From: Verrucomicrobiota bacterium
Lineage (GTDB): Bacteria > Verrucomicrobiota > Verrucomicrobiia > Opitutales > UBA953
DNA: 64,000 nt
Assembly: GCA_015061905.1 (NCBI GenBank)
Contig: SUVQ01000005.1
Span: 33,192-97,191, forward strand
Direction of reading: 5' to 3'
Positions 9,363 to 20,312 of the stretch are shown piece by piece. The position numbers were made by a program, and so were the translations under genes. Every line of letters begins with the position of its first letter. The stretch's first letter is position 1. The notes under the pieces were generated by a model, which worked only from the letters and a program-made list of their open reading frames with translations, searched no databases and was not told the origin of the DNA.

Positions 9363-10292
9363 TTATTCCTCCAAAAAACGTTGCGCTTCAATGCCGGCGC
9401 GCGCACCCGTTCCCGCCGCAACAATTGCCTGACGGAAAATGCGGTCGGCGCAATCTCCGGCAACAAAAACGCCCGGGATTTGCGTGCGCACGCCGGAAGC
9501 GTCGCGCTCGGCGATAAGCGTTCCGTCTTCTTCCATAGGAAGCGCGCCTTTGAGAAATGCCGTGTTGGGAGTGTGCCCGATGGCGACAAAAATGCCGGCG
9601 ACGTCAATATCCCGCGTTTCTCCGGAAATTACGTTGCGGACACGAAGCGCGCGCACCTTGCCGTTTTCGTCGCCTAAAATTTCTTCGGGAACGCTTGAAA
9701 GCACGAGTTCGATTTTCGGGTTTCCCGTCACGCGGCGCACCATAATTTCCGTGGCGCGGAATTTTTCACGCCGGTGGATTTGGTAAACTTTCGATGCGAA
9801 GCGAGTGAGAAAATTCGCTTCTTCGCAGGCAGTGTCTCCGCCGCCGATAACGGCAATTTCTTTTCCGCGGAAAAAGGCTCCGTCGCAGGTTGCGCAGGTG
9901 CTGACGCCGTTCCCGCCGTAAAATTCCATTTCGCCTTTTACGCCTGTCATTTTCGGCGAAGCACCGGTTGCGATAATGAGCGCGCGGGTTTCAAAAACAT
10001 TTCCCGCCGCCGTGAACAGTTTTTTAGAGTCGGCGGAAAGTTCAACACGCTCGATGGTTTCCGCTTCAAAACGGGCTCCGAATTTTTCCGCCTGTTGGCG
10101 CATGTTCATCACGAGAGAGAAGCCGTCGATACCCTCCGGAAAGCCGGGAAAATTTTCAACTTCAGAGGTGGTCGTAATTTGTCCGCCGGGCAAATTACCT
10201 TCGATAATCAGCGGGGAAAACCCTGCGCGGGCAACGTAAATTGCGGCAGCCAATCCGGCGCAACCGCTTCCGAGAATGATTACATTTTCCAT
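9363..10292 (-). CDS. trxB: Thioredoxin-disulfide reductase
   Basis: NVIILGSGCAGLAAAIYVARAGFSPLIIEG...GVSTCATCDGAFFRGKEIAVIGGGDTACEEA...GVFVAGDCAD. Confidence 0.93.
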   Translation of the reverse strand: MENVIILGSGCAGLAAAIYVARAGFSPLIIEGNLPGGQITTTSEVENFPGFPEGIDGFSLVMNMRQQAEKFGARFEAETIERVELSADSKKLFTAAGNVFETRALIIATGASPKMTGVKGEMEFYGGNGVSTCATCDGAFFRGKEIAVIGGGDTACEEANFLTRFASKVYQIHRREKFRATEIMVRRVTGNPKIELVLSSVPEEILGDENGKVRALRVRNVISGETRDIDVAGIFVAIGHTPNTAFLKGALPMEEDGTLIAERDASGVRTQIPGVFVAGDCADRIFRQAIVAAGTGARAGIEAQRFLEE

Positions 10293-10472
10293 GGGGCGAA
10301 TCCTTTCAGAAAGCGAGCGTCTCGGCGAGGAATTTTTATCTGAATTTTCCGTTTTCGCGGGAACGTTTTTTTTTTTGCGAATAAATTTTTGTGCGACGTA
10401 ATAAAGTATAAAAAAAACAAAAGAGCACAACCGCGGACGGCTGTGCTCCCGTTTTTCGCGCCTGCCTCGGCG

Positions 10473-12680
10473 TTATTTTTTCTTCTGTTGGAAGATGACG
10501 CAGGCGAGCGGCGGAAGGTTGATTTCGATGGAATAGGGGCGCCCGTTCCATTCTTTCTTTTCGGCTTTGACGCCGCCGAAATTGCCTTCTCCGGTGCCGC
10601 CGTAGCATTCCGCGTCGGAGTTGAAAACTTCCGCCCAGAAGCCGTCGGCGGGAACGCCGATGCGGTAGGTGCGTTGAACCGGCGTAAAGTTGCAGGCGAC
10701 GACCCACGTCGTTTTCCCGTCCGTGCTTTTGCGCAGATAGGTGAGCACGGAATTTTCGCCGTCGTTGGCGTTAATCCATTCGAATCCGCGATAATCCTGA
10801 TCGAGCGCGGCGATGGTCGGCTCGGCGACGTAGAGTTTGTTCAAATCGCGAACGGCTCGGCGCACGCCTTCGTGGTCGATGTATTTGAGCAAATGCCAGT
10901 CAAGCGATGCGTCGTATTTCCACTCGTGGGATTGCCCGAATTCGCCGCCCATGAAAAGAGTTTTCTTTCCGGGCCAAGTCCACATGTAGCCGAAGAGCGC
11001 GCGCAGGTTAGCGGCTTTTGCGGTCATGTCGGACTGCGGCATTTTGTTGATGAGCGAGGCTTTTCCGTGAACGACTTCGTCGTGCGAGAGTGCGAGCATG
11101 AACTTTTCGGAATACTGATAGAGCATCGCGAAAGTCAGCTTGTTGTGGTTGTATTTGCGGTTGATCGGATCTTCCTTCATGTAGGCGAGCGTGTCATGCA
11201 TCCAGCCCATTGCCCATTTGAAGTCGAAGCCGAGCCCGTAATCCTTGGTCGGGCGTGTAACGCCGGCGAAAGAGGTGGATTCTTCCGCGATTGTGATTGC
11301 GCCCGGGTGGTAGGCGTGAACGAGGTCGTTTGTCGTGCGGAGAAAATCGATGGCTTCGAGATTTTCCTTTCCGCCGAAGCGGTTCGGAATCCATTCGCCG
11401 TCCTTGCGGGAGTAGTCGAGGTAGAGCATTGCGGCGACGGCGTCAACGCGCAACCCGTCCACGTGGAAGCGGTCGAGCCATGAAAGTGCGCTTCCGATGA
11501 GGAAGCCTCGGACTTCGCAACGACCGTAGTTAAAGACGAGCGTTCCCCAGTCGGGTTGTGCGCCTTGGCGCGGGTCGGCGTGTTCGTAAAGGTGGGTTCC
11601 GTCGTAGCCGGCGAGCGCGAACGCGTCGCGCGGGAAGTGCGCGGGAACCCAGTCTATGATGACACCGATTCCGTTTTGGTGGAGTTTGTCCACCATTGCC
11701 ATGAAATCTTCCGGCGTGCCGTAGCGATGCGTCGGTGCATAAAATCCGGTAACCTGATAGCCCCATGATGGCGGGAACGGGTATTCCGTCGGCGGGAGCA
11801 TTTCGACGTGCGTAAAGCCCATTTCCTTGCAGTAGGCGGAGAGTTGGTCGCCGAGTTCGCGGTAATTGAGCGGACGGTCGCCGTCTTCGGGAACGCTGCG
11901 CCATGAGCCGAGATGAACTTCGTAAACGGAAATCGGTTTTTCCTGCCAATTGGCGGCGTCGCGCGCTTTCAGCCACTTGGAGTCTTTCCACTTGTAGCCG
12001 GAAATGTCGGCGACGATGGAGGCGTTGTTCGGCGGCGGTTCAAACGAAATCGCGTAGGGGTCGATTTTGCAGTAGGGCGTGGGATCCTGCTGGTTGAGAA
12101 TTTCGAATTTATACTTCGTTCCCGCGCGAACGCCCGGAATGAAAATTTCCCAAATTCCGGAAGCGCCGAGCATGCGCATCGGGTGGTAGCGTCCGTCCCA
12201 GCCGTTGAAATCTCCGACGACGGAAACGCGGCGTGCGGACGGCGCCCAAACGGCGAACGAGGTGCCTTTGACGCCGCCGAGCTCGCGCACGTGCGAGCCG
12301 AGTTTCATGTAAACGCGGTGGTCGTTCCCCTGATTAATCAGGTAAAGATCGTCTTCGGAAATTGTCGGCCAAAACGAATACGGATCGTAGATTTCGCGAA
12401 TTTCCCCGGAGTAGCTTTCGATGGCGAGGCGATAGGGGAAAATTTCCTTGGAGCGCGGAAGCCAAAGTTCAAAAAAACCGTCCTCGGTCAAACGCGGCAT
12501 TTCCGTGCGTTTTTTGGTTTTGAGGTTGACGAGTTCCACGCTTTGGGCGTCGCGCAAATACGCGCGAACAACGATGCCTGTTTTGTCCCCGATCATCGCT
12601 TGGTGCATGCCGAGAAAATCATGCGGATGGGATTGGACGACGTTCGTGAACGATTGCAGTTCGGCTTCGGAGATAATCAT
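10473..12680 (-). CDS. glgB: 1,4-alpha-glucan branching enzyme
   Basis: GVKGTSFAVWAPSARRVSVVGDFNGWDGRYHPMR...WVPAHFPRDAFALAGYDGTHLYEH...DGLRVDAVAAMLYLDYSRKDGEWIPN. Confidence 0.96.
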   Translation of the reverse strand: MIISEAELQSFTNVVQSHPHDFLGMHQAMIGDKTGIVVRAYLRDAQSVELVNLKTKKRTEMPRLTEDGFFELWLPRSKEIFPYRLAIESYSGEIREIYDPYSFWPTISEDDLYLINQGNDHRVYMKLGSHVRELGGVKGTSFAVWAPSARRVSVVGDFNGWDGRYHPMRMLGASGIWEIFIPGVRAGTKYKFEILNQQDPTPYCKIDPYAISFEPPPNNASIVADISGYKWKDSKWLKARDAANWQEKPISVYEVHLGSWRSVPEDGDRPLNYRELGDQLSAYCKEMGFTHVEMLPPTEYPFPPSWGYQVTGFYAPTHRYGTPEDFMAMVDKLHQNGIGVIIDWVPAHFPRDAFALAGYDGTHLYEHADPRQGAQPDWGTLVFNYGRCEVRGFLIGSALSWLDRFHVDGLRVDAVAAMLYLDYSRKDGEWIPNRFGGKENLEAIDFLRTTNDLVHAYHPGAITIAEESTSFAGVTRPTKDYGLGFDFKWAMGWMHDTLAYMKEDPINRKYNHNKLTFAMLYQYSEKFMLALSHDEVVHGKASLINKMPQSDMTAKAANLRALFGYMWTWPGKKTLFMGGEFGQSHEWKYDASLDWHLLKYIDHEGVRRAVRDLNKLYVAEPTIAALDQDYRGFEWINANDGENSVLTYLRKSTDGKTTWVVACNFTPVQRTYRIGVPADGFWAEVFNSDAECYGGTGEGNFGGVKAEKKEWNGRPYSIEINLPPLACVIFQQKKK

Positions 12681-12864
12681 AATTTTAGGGTATGAAATCT
12701 GAATAGAATTTAAGTTTGGTCTTTGGAAGTCGACTCACAATGGCGTGGTCAACGCTGAAATTCTGATGCCCCGTGCGTTCCCGCGCAAGCAAATAAACGG
12801 GTTTGACCGCTCCGGAAAAAATAAATTCGCGTTCCCGCGGGTGTGTAAATATTTTCCCGAAATC

Positions 12865-13515
12865 ATGAAAATTTCGCTGAAAGATTTTCGCCACATCGTG
12901 TGGGATTGGAACGGAACTTTGCTCGATGATTTGTGGCTGTGCATGGCGTCTTTAGACCGGCTTTTGGCGCGTGTCGGCAAGCCGAATATCGATGTTGCAA
13001 CGTATCAGCGCATTTTCAGTTTTCCCGTAATCGACGTTTATCGCGACTTGGGTTTCGATACTTCGCAAACGGCGTTTGAGGCGATGAGCCGCGAATTTAT
13101 GGATTATTACGAGGAAAACCGCCTCGAATGCACTTTGCAAAAAGGCGCGAGAAAATTTATCCATCGCGTTCACGCGCTCGGCATGACGCAGTCTGTGCTT
13201 TCCGCCTACCGCCACGATTATCTCACGTCCATTATCGCCGACCACGATTTGGAAAAATATTTTGTCCATTTGAGCGGGAACGACGATATTTACGCGAGCG
13301 ACAAATCTTACCGCGCGCCCGGGCATTTGAAAAAACTCGGAATCCCCGCCGAGTTCGTGCTCTATATCGGCGATACGCTTCACGATGTGGAAACGGCGCG
13401 CGCGATGGGCGTGCAGTGCGTGCTCATCGATCAGGGCGAGCGCGCCCACCAATCGCGGGAACGGCTTCTCGCCTCCGGCGTTCCCGTTATTCGCGATTAC
13501 GCGGAATTGCTGTAA
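12865..13515 (+). CDS. HAD-family hydrolase (phosphoglycolate-phosphatase-like)
   Basis: VWDWNGTLLDDLW...SAYRHDYL...YIGDTLHDVETARAMGVQCVLIDQG. Confidence 0.88.
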   Translation: MKISLKDFRHIVWDWNGTLLDDLWLCMASLDRLLARVGKPNIDVATYQRIFSFPVIDVYRDLGFDTSQTAFEAMSREFMDYYEENRLECTLQKGARKFIHRVHALGMTQSVLSAYRHDYLTSIIADHDLEKYFVHLSGNDDIYASDKSYRAPGHLKKLGIPAEFVLYIGDTLHDVETARAMGVQCVLIDQGERAHQSRERLLASGVPVIRDYAELL

Positions 13516-13587
13516 TTTAGCGTCCGCGGGAGCGTGCGTTAAATTTCAATTTGCGGAAAAAAGCGGGAACGCGTTTAATCTCGAAAC

Positions 13588-14604
13588 ATGAGTTTTCAAA
13601 GTTTTGAAGGCGGTTTACGCATGCGCCGTTTGCGGTCGAGCGAGGGTATTCGCCGCATGGTTTGCGAAAATGATTTGCGTCCGGAACAATTGATTTTGCC
13701 GGTTTTTTTGACCGACGGGAACGAAAACGAACCCGTTGATTCGATGCCCGGAGTGGAGCGCCTAAGCATTCCCGCGCTCGTTGAAAAATGCCGCGAACTC
13801 GTCGCTCTCGGCGTGCGCGGAATCGCCCCGTTCCCGAAAACGCCCGCCGAAAAAAAATCTCCCGCCGGTGAAGAATCCGCCAACCCGGATTGCCTCGTTT
13901 GCCGCGCCGTTCGCGCCGTGAAAGCCGCCGTTCCCGAAATGCTCGTTTTCGCCGATATCGCGCTCGATCCCTACACGACGCACGGGCACGACGGCATTTT
14001 AAACGCAACGGAAACCGACGTGGACAACGATGCCACGCTCGACGCGCTCGCGCAAATGGCTCTCAACAACGCCCGCGCCGGAGCGGATTTCGTCGCTCCG
14101 TCCGACATGATGGACGGTCGTATCGGGCGCATTCGCAAAGTTTTGGACGACAACGGATTTTCCCGCGTCGGGATTTTGGCGTATTCCGCAAAATATGCGT
14201 CGGCTTTTTACGGACCGTTTCGCGAAGCGGTCGGAAGCAGGAAAAAAGATGCGGGCAACGTTACGGGGCTGACAAAGAAAACGTATCAGCTCTCGCCCGC
14301 AAACCGTCGCGAGGCGATTCGCGAAGCTTTGCTCGACGAGGCGGAATGCGCGGATATGCTCATGGTGAAGCCCGCGTTGCCGTATTTGGATATTTTGCGC
14401 GACCTGCGGGAACGCTCGCTTTTGCCGCTCGCCGCGTATCAGGTTTCCGGCGAATATTCGCAAATCAAAGCGGCGGCGCAACTCGGATTCCTTGATTACA
14501 AGGCGGTTCGCGACGAATCTTTGCTCGCCGTCCGGCGCGCCGGGGCGGATATTATTTTGACTTATTTTGCAGAAGAATATGCCCGAGACTTCCACAACCG
14601 CTGA
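13588..14604 (+). CDS. hemB: Porphobilinogen synthase
   Basis: RMRRLRSSEGIRRMVCEN...FADIALDPYTTHGHDGIL...APSDMMDGRIG...MLMVKPALPYLDILR. Confidence 0.95.
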   Translation: MSFQSFEGGLRMRRLRSSEGIRRMVCENDLRPEQLILPVFLTDGNENEPVDSMPGVERLSIPALVEKCRELVALGVRGIAPFPKTPAEKKSPAGEESANPDCLVCRAVRAVKAAVPEMLVFADIALDPYTTHGHDGILNATETDVDNDATLDALAQMALNNARAGADFVAPSDMMDGRIGRIRKVLDDNGFSRVGILAYSAKYASAFYGPFREAVGSRKKDAGNVTGLTKKTYQLSPANRREAIREALLDEAECADMLMVKPALPYLDILRDLRERSLLPLAAYQVSGEYSQIKAAAQLGFLDYKAVRDESLLAVRRAGADIILTYFAEEYARDFHNR

Positions 14605-15355
14605 TTTTTCTTCCGGTATCCCGGCGAATCGCGTTCCCGCCCACATCGCATTCATTATGGACGGGAACGGGCGTTGGGCAAAAGCACGCGGACTCAACCG
14701 CTTCGAAGGGCATTTGCGCGGCGTAAAAACCGTGATGCAAGTGGTGGAAAATTCGTTTCGCTTCGGCATAAAAACCGTCACGCTCTACGCATTTTCCACG
14801 GAAAACCAAACGCGTCCGGCAGAAGAAGTTTCCGCGCTGATGAATTTGTTGAAAACATTTATCGGCGAATATTTGCCGAAATTGCTGAAGAATCAAATTC
14901 GCCTGCGCGTCATCGGGGATTTGTCGTGGCTTCCCGCAGATGCGGCAAATTCCGTCCGCGAAGCCGTTTCAAAAACGGAAAACTTTTCGGAATACACGCT
15001 CGTCGTCGCGCTCAATTATTCGGCGCGGGACGAAGTTTTACGCGCGGTTTCCGCGTATGCAAAGGCGGTGGCGGCGGGAACGCTTCCGCCTGAAAAGCCG
15101 AATTGGGCGACGTTTTCCCGCTATTTGGATACGGACGGAATCGCGGATCCGGATCTCATCGTGCGCACTTCCGGCGAGTTGCGCCTGAGCAATTTTCTGC
15201 TTTTGCAGGCGGCGTATTCCGAATTTTATTTTTGCGATACGCTTTGGCCGGATTTTTCCGAAAACGATTTGAAAAAAGCACTCGCCGATTATGCTTCACG
15301 GGAACGCCGTTTCGGAAAAACCGGAGAACAGATCGGTAATAAAAAATCCGTTTAA
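14579..15355 (+). CDS. uppS: Isoprenyl (undecaprenyl) diphosphate synthase
   Basis: VPAHIAFIMDGNGRWAKARGLNRFEGHLRGV...LYAFSTENQTRP...DLIVRTSGELRLSNFLLLQAAYSEFYF; overlaps the hemB 3' end. Confidence 0.95.
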   Translation: MPETSTTADFSSGIPANRVPAHIAFIMDGNGRWAKARGLNRFEGHLRGVKTVMQVVENSFRFGIKTVTLYAFSTENQTRPAEEVSALMNLLKTFIGEYLPKLLKNQIRLRVIGDLSWLPADAANSVREAVSKTENFSEYTLVVALNYSARDEVLRAVSAYAKAVAAGTLPPEKPNWATFSRYLDTDGIADPDLIVRTSGELRLSNFLLLQAAYSEFYFCDTLWPDFSENDLKKALADYASRERRFGKTGEQIGNKKSV

Positions 15356-15411
15356 AAATCCGTTAAAAAAATCTTTTTTTGCGTATGTGTAGTGATGATT
15401 CAATGCCGCCG

Positions 15412-15885
15412 ATGCGCATCGGAATCGGTTATGATATTCATCGCGTCGCGGGCGGGCTTCGTTGCGTGCTCGGCGGCGTGGAAATCCCGTCGGAAGTCGG
15501 CTCCGTCGCTCATTCCGACGGCGATGTGCTTGCTCACGCGGTGGCGGACGCGATTCTCGGCGCGGCAGGCTTGCCAGACATCGGTTTTTACTTTCCTCCG
15601 TCCGATCCCGCCTGCGCCGGCATAGACTCCATGAAAATTATTGAGCGCGCCGTGGCGGAAGCGAAAAAAACGGGCTACCGTATCGGAAATGTGGATACGT
15701 CGGTTATCGCGGAGCGTCCGAAAATCGGAAAATACGTTCCCGCCATGCGCGAGCGTTTGGGCGCGGCACTCGGCATTTCTCCCGCGCTTGTCGGCGTGAA
15801 GGCGACGACCAACGAAAAACTCGGCTCTCTCGGTGCCGGAGAAGGCATTGCCGTGCATGCGGTTTGCCTGCTTCTGAAAATTTAA
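15412..15885 (+). CDS. ispF: 2-C-methyl-D-erythritol 2,4-cyclodiphosphate synthase
   Basis: RIGIGYDIHR...LGGVEIPSEVGSVAHSDGDVLAHAVADAILGAAGLPDIGFYFPP...ATTNEKLGSLGAGEGIAVHAV. Confidence 0.95.
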   Translation: MRIGIGYDIHRVAGGLRCVLGGVEIPSEVGSVAHSDGDVLAHAVADAILGAAGLPDIGFYFPPSDPACAGIDSMKIIERAVAEAKKTGYRIGNVDTSVIAERPKIGKYVPAMRERLGAALGISPALVGVKATTNEKLGSLGAGEGIAVHAVCLLLKI

Positions 15886-15903
15886 AACTGAACATTTTTG
15901 CGA

Positions 15904-17646
15904 ATGAAAATTTTTAATCGCGGCGGAAGGATTTTATCGCGTTGCTTTTTCTCTGTTGCTCTGGCGGCGTGCATCAGCGTTCCCGCCTTCGGCGACGGGG
16001 AAAGCCCGACGTTGGCTCCGGAGCACGAGCGCGTTGTCGTCATCGCCAACGCGGACGATGCCGGCTCGCTCGAAATTGCGGAGCATTACATGAAAGCGCG
16101 CGGCGTTCCCGCCGAAAATCTGGTAGCGTTGCCGTTCCCGAAAGAGGAAACCGTGTCATGGGCGGATTTTTCCGCGAAAGTTTTTTCGCCCTTGCGGCGG
16201 GAATTTTCCAAGCGCGGTTGGATTGACGGACGGGTGCGTGACGATTTGCCGCCGGATGAATTCGGGCGCGTTCGCCTTGAGCTTTCCGCCGCAGATATGT
16301 TCGGAAAAAAAATGCCGTCGGCGCGGGAAAAAATTTCCTACGTCGTGCTCTGTCGCGGCGTGCCGCTACGCATCGCCAACGATGCTTCGAAATTGCCGCC
16401 GTTGCCGCCGAAAGCCTCGCCGGACGCGCCGACTCCGAAGCGCGGTCCGCTCGATGTGAATTGCGCTTCCGCAGACAGCGAGCTCGCGCTTTTGGGCGTT
16501 CCCGAATCGCCGGTCAACGGCGCAATGAATAACCCGTTTTTTAAAGAAAATTTTGAAAAATCCGGGAACGCAAAATATTTGTTTTTGCGCGTTGCCCGCT
16601 TAGACGGAATTTCCGTGGCGAACGCCAAAGCCCTGGTGGATAGCGCGCTCGCCGCAGAGAAAAACGGTCTGCTCGGGCGCGCTTACGTCGATGTCGGCGG
16701 TCCGCATGCGCAGGGCGACGTTTGGCTGAAAAAATGCGCGGAAAAAACGCGGGAGCTCGGTTTCGACACCTCGGAGGAGCGTTCCCGTTCTCTCATGGAC
16801 GCTTCGGCGCGATATGACGCTCCGGCATTGTATTTCGGTTGGTATTCCCAAAATGTCGGCGGATTCTTCCGCGACGCGAATTTTCGTTTTCCGGCGGGAG
16901 CGGTGGCGATTCATATCCATAGTTTTTCCGCGACCTCGATGCGTTCGAAAACGGCGTGGACGCCGGGGCTTGTCGCACGCGGCGCGGCGGCAACCGTCGG
17001 GAACGTTTACGAGCCGTATTTGGGAATGACGCATTATCCGCATCTTTTTCTTGAAGCGCTGGCGAGCGGAATGACTGCCGGGGAAGCTGCGGCGTATTCG
17101 ATTCCGGTGTTGAGCTGGCAGGGAATTTTTGTGGGAGATCCGCTTTACCGCCCGTTTCTGAAAGCTCCGGAAGTTCAAATGAATGCGGCGATTTCGGGGC
17201 TTCCGACGAAGCTTTCTCAATATGCGTTTTTGCGGGCGGCGAATCTTGCGGAGCGCGGCGGAAACGCGAAAAAGGCGGAATTGATTTTGAAAAACGGCGC
17301 GATGTTTGCTCCGGGATTGGCGATAAATTTTTATCTCGCGAAAAAAGAAATTGCCGAAAAGGGCGCGTGCACCCGTCCGATTCCGGTTCGCATGGCGATG
17401 CTTGAAAATCCGGGTTTGCTTCTCGAAACGGCACGCGAGCTTTCAAAAGCTTCGCGGGCTTCGGACGCGCTGAAAATTTATTCGGAATTGCTGGATCGCA
17501 AGCTCGTTCCCGGATTTATCCGGGAAAAAGTCTTGAGCGAGGCTTGTGATTTGGCGCGTTCCCGCGGCGATTCCTCAAAGCTCGCCGTTTGGTATCCGGA
17601 ATTGCGTCGCATGAAGGAAGCGCAGGAGAAAAAGGGCAAAAAATGA
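15904..17646 (+). CDS. TIGR03790-like secreted/uncharacterised protein
   Basis: [36 protein letters not shown]...[14 protein letters not shown]...[18 protein letters not shown]; signal-peptide-like N-terminus. Confidence 0.75.
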   Translation: MKIFNRGGRILSRCFFSVALAACISVPAFGDGESPTLAPEHERVVVIANADDAGSLEIAEHYMKARGVPAENLVALPFPKEETVSWADFSAKVFSPLRREFSKRGWIDGRVRDDLPPDEFGRVRLELSAADMFGKKMPSAREKISYVVLCRGVPLRIANDASKLPPLPPKASPDAPTPKRGPLDVNCASADSELALLGVPESPVNGAMNNPFFKENFEKSGNAKYLFLRVARLDGISVANAKALVDSALAAEKNGLLGRAYVDVGGPHAQGDVWLKKCAEKTRELGFDTSEERSRSLMDASARYDAPALYFGWYSQNVGGFFRDANFRFPAGAVAIHIHSFSATSMRSKTAWTPGLVARGAAATVGNVYEPYLGMTHYPHLFLEALASGMTAGEAAAYSIPVLSWQGIFVGDPLYRPFLKAPEVQMNAAISGLPTKLSQYAFLRAANLAERGGNAKKAELILKNGAMFAPGLAINFYLAKKEIAEKGACTRPIPVRMAMLENPGLLLETARELSKASRASDALKIYSELLDRKLVPGFIREKVLSEACDLARSRGDSSKLAVWYPELRRMKEAQEKKGKK

Positions 17647-18098
17647 GAGCCGTCGTGCAACGCGTGTCGCGCGCTTCCGTTTCCGTGAGCGGAGAGGTCG
17701 TCGGCGCAATCGAGTCCGGAATCTTAGTTTTGCTCGGCGTGGAATCCGGCGATACGGATGCGGATCTGGAGTGGCTCGTTTCGCGCTTGGCGAGAGTTCG
17801 CATTTTCGAAGACGATGCCGGAAAAATGAATTTGTCCGTATGCGATATCGGCGGGAACGCGCTTGTCGTGAGCCAGTTTACGCTGTTCGGTTCGATGAAA
17901 AAAGGTTCCCGCCCGTCGTTTAATCGCGCCGCCGTTCCCGCCGAGGCAATTCCGCTTTACGAAAAATTTGTAGAGAAACTTTCCTGCGCGATAGGAAAGA
18001 GCGTGCAGACAGGACGCTTCGGCGCGATGATGGACGTTTCTTTGGTAAACGACGGTCCGGTAACGCTGGTGCTGGATTCGCGCGTTCCCGCATTTTGA
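17643..18098 (+). CDS. dtd: D-aminoacyl-tRNA deacylase
   Basis: [15 protein letters not shown]...[22 protein letters not shown]...[25 protein letters not shown] overlap with the upstream gene. Confidence 0.94.
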   Translation: MRAVVQRVSRASVSVSGEVVGAIESGILVLLGVESGDTDADLEWLVSRLARVRIFEDDAGKMNLSVCDIGGNALVVSQFTLFGSMKKGSRPSFNRAAVPAEAIPLYEKFVEKLSCAIGKSVQTGRFGAMMDVSLVNDGPVTLVLDSRVPAF

Positions 18099-18196
18099 CG
18101 CGGTTTTCTCTCTTGCTTCAATATTTCCCCCGTCGCAAAATAGCGAAACGAGTTATTGCTTTTCACTTATCCCAGATTTTTCCCTCGCTTGTTATC

Positions 18197-20272
18197 ATGA
18201 AAGAATTAGTGCTTTTTGTTGACGGAAAGACCGTCGGTCCGTTCCCGTTGGAAGATGTGAAAAAACGTTTTTCCGCCGGAGAATTTTCCGCCGAAACGCC
18301 TTGTGCGGAACCGGGCGACACGGATTGGAAGCCGCTCGGAGAGATGATTCCGCCGGAGCGACCCGCCGTGAGAATCGCGAGAAAAACGCGGGAAGAAGAG
18401 CAGGAAATGAAAACGGCAACTTCCGAAAAGCTCGATCCCGACGTCCGAAAAAAGCTCCTTCTCTATAATTTGGCAGACGCGATTTCCGTGGATAAATTTA
18501 CGCCGGTTCAGGCGGACACCGCAATTCGGCTCCACGAGGAAGCGATGAAAAAAGGGAAAAAACTTAAAATCGTAGCAGGCGTGGGCGGCTTTTTGATTTC
18601 ATTCGCATTGGCATCGCTTTTGTTCACCGGAGTCAATTTCGGAACGGCTCCGGGCGGAAAAGGACAAAAGCTGTTTGAAAAAATTTTTGAAAATCCGGGA
18701 AATCCGGAATACCAGAAAACGGCGAAACGTATTCGCAGCGAGGCTGAAAATCTAAGCAAACTACGCGACGAAGTTGCCGCAATCAAATTTGCCGCGCCGC
18801 GTAATCAGGGCGATCCGCGCCAAACTTTTCTCGGGAACGTCGAAATTAAAAATCCCGATGTGTCTACGGTTTCGGGAACGCTGGATACTTCCGCAATTCC
18901 CGAAAACCTGAAAGGAAATACGCTGATTGAAGTGATTCAGCTGAAACGCTTGGACGGTTCCCTCGAAGAAAACATCAAAAAACAGGAAGAACTTTTTGCG
19001 ATTCTTACGTCCCCGCTGTGGACGGATGCGGATTTGCGCAAAGCCATCGCCGATGAACTGGCGGAAGATTTCCCGAAGTGCGACGCTCCCGAGGCGGCGG
19101 AATTTACAAAACGCCTTGCGTTGATGAAAATTGAAGGGCTGGACGCGCAACTGCAGTGGATGACGAAGCGAATCGGAGAAATTTCCCAAAACAAGGAAAT
19201 TCAGACCCGTGTTCAATCCCGCGTAAAAGAAAAATTTTCCGCCCGGAAAAAGACGTCTTCTAAAAAAGAAACCGAAGCGGCAAGCGCTCAGCGCGTTGCT
19301 GACCGCGCGGCCGCAAGCCGCCGCGTGCAGGATTGGGCTTCGCGCGATATGCCGAAGTTCCTCGAAAAACTCGCGGATTTTCTCGCGGAAAACGAAATCC
19401 GCTACTCGGCGGAAGTGCGGGCAACGGCGTGGCGCGAATTTTCCGAAAAAACACTTCCGGAAATTTCGACGAAAGTTTCGGAAAACGAAACTCAACGCGT
19501 TCCCGTCGGCGCAAGCGGCGCATTTATTTTGGACGGGCGAAATGACCGCAATATCATCGCCGTCGCACACTTTGAAAACGCCGGAGATGTCTATTTCGTT
19601 CCCGCAAAAGAAGAATCCGCCGCCGGCACTCTGCGCATGCAAAATCTTTCCGTGAACCGCAGAACGCTCAAACCGGAAGACGTGCTCATGGACGAAGTTT
19701 ACCTCGTCTCGGAAAAAGTGAAAACGGGCGGAGAGCCCTTGGTAACGAGCGGAAAAATTCTCTCGCACGAAATCTTCATCGTGCGCACGACGCCGGAATG
19801 GTGCTACATTACGGTCGAGAAAAAACTTGCGGAGGGAGAGGATTCTGCCCGCCGCCGCAACGGAATTACGCTGGGCGTTCCCGCCGAATTTTACGAGTCC
19901 GTCGCCGTCGGAGACGCTGTTCCGATGGAAAAACTGCTGACGTTCCCGCGCTTCGGGAAGCCGGCGGAATCCCCGGCGACCGGGCGTTTAATTCCGATTC
20001 CGGAAGATAAACTTGAAGCCGTGAAAGAACAGCAAACCGCCGCCGGAATTGCGTTCCCGCCGCCGCCGGAGAAGTATGTGCCGCCCGCTCCGGAGCCGGA
20101 AGTTCCGGTTGCGCCTGCAAGCGGGGAAACTTCGGAAGCACCGGAAACATCGCCGACCGTTCCCGCGAGCGAGGTCTCGGCGAGCGAGGTTCCGGCGGAA
20201 GAGCCGCCGCCTTCGGAAGAACGCTCTGCTTCGGAGGAGCTTACCGAAAATACTTCTTCCGAAGAAAGCTGA
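18197..20272 (+). CDS. GYF_2-domain (DUF4339-like) protein with a single TM and long coiled/acidic region
   Basis: N-terminal LFVDGKTVGPFPLEDVKKRFSAGEFSAETPCAEPGDTDWKPLGEM; TM VGGFLISFALASLLFTGV. Confidence 0.65.
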   Translation: MKELVLFVDGKTVGPFPLEDVKKRFSAGEFSAETPCAEPGDTDWKPLGEMIPPERPAVRIARKTREEEQEMKTATSEKLDPDVRKKLLLYNLADAISVDKFTPVQADTAIRLHEEAMKKGKKLKIVAGVGGFLISFALASLLFTGVNFGTAPGGKGQKLFEKIFENPGNPEYQKTAKRIRSEAENLSKLRDEVAAIKFAAPRNQGDPRQTFLGNVEIKNPDVSTVSGTLDTSAIPENLKGNTLIEVIQLKRLDGSLEENIKKQEELFAILTSPLWTDADLRKAIADELAEDFPKCDAPEAAEFTKRLALMKIEGLDAQLQWMTKRIGEISQNKEIQTRVQSRVKEKFSARKKTSSKKETEAASAQRVADRAAASRRVQDWASRDMPKFLEKLADFLAENEIRYSAEVRATAWREFSEKTLPEISTKVSENETQRVPVGASGAFILDGRNDRNIIAVAHFENAGDVYFVPAKEESAAGTLRMQNLSVNRRTLKPEDVLMDEVYLVSEKVKTGGEPLVTSGKILSHEIFIVRTTPEWCYITVEKKLAEGEDSARRRNGITLGVPAEFYESVAVGDAVPMEKLLTFPRFGKPAESPATGRLIPIPEDKLEAVKEQQTAAGIAFPPPPEKYVPPAPEPEVPVAPASGETSEAPETSPTVPASEVSASEVPAEEPPPSEERSASEELTENTSSEES

Positions 20273-20312
20273 GCGAACCTGTCGCGTTCCCGATTCCCGG
20301 CAACCGCCAAAT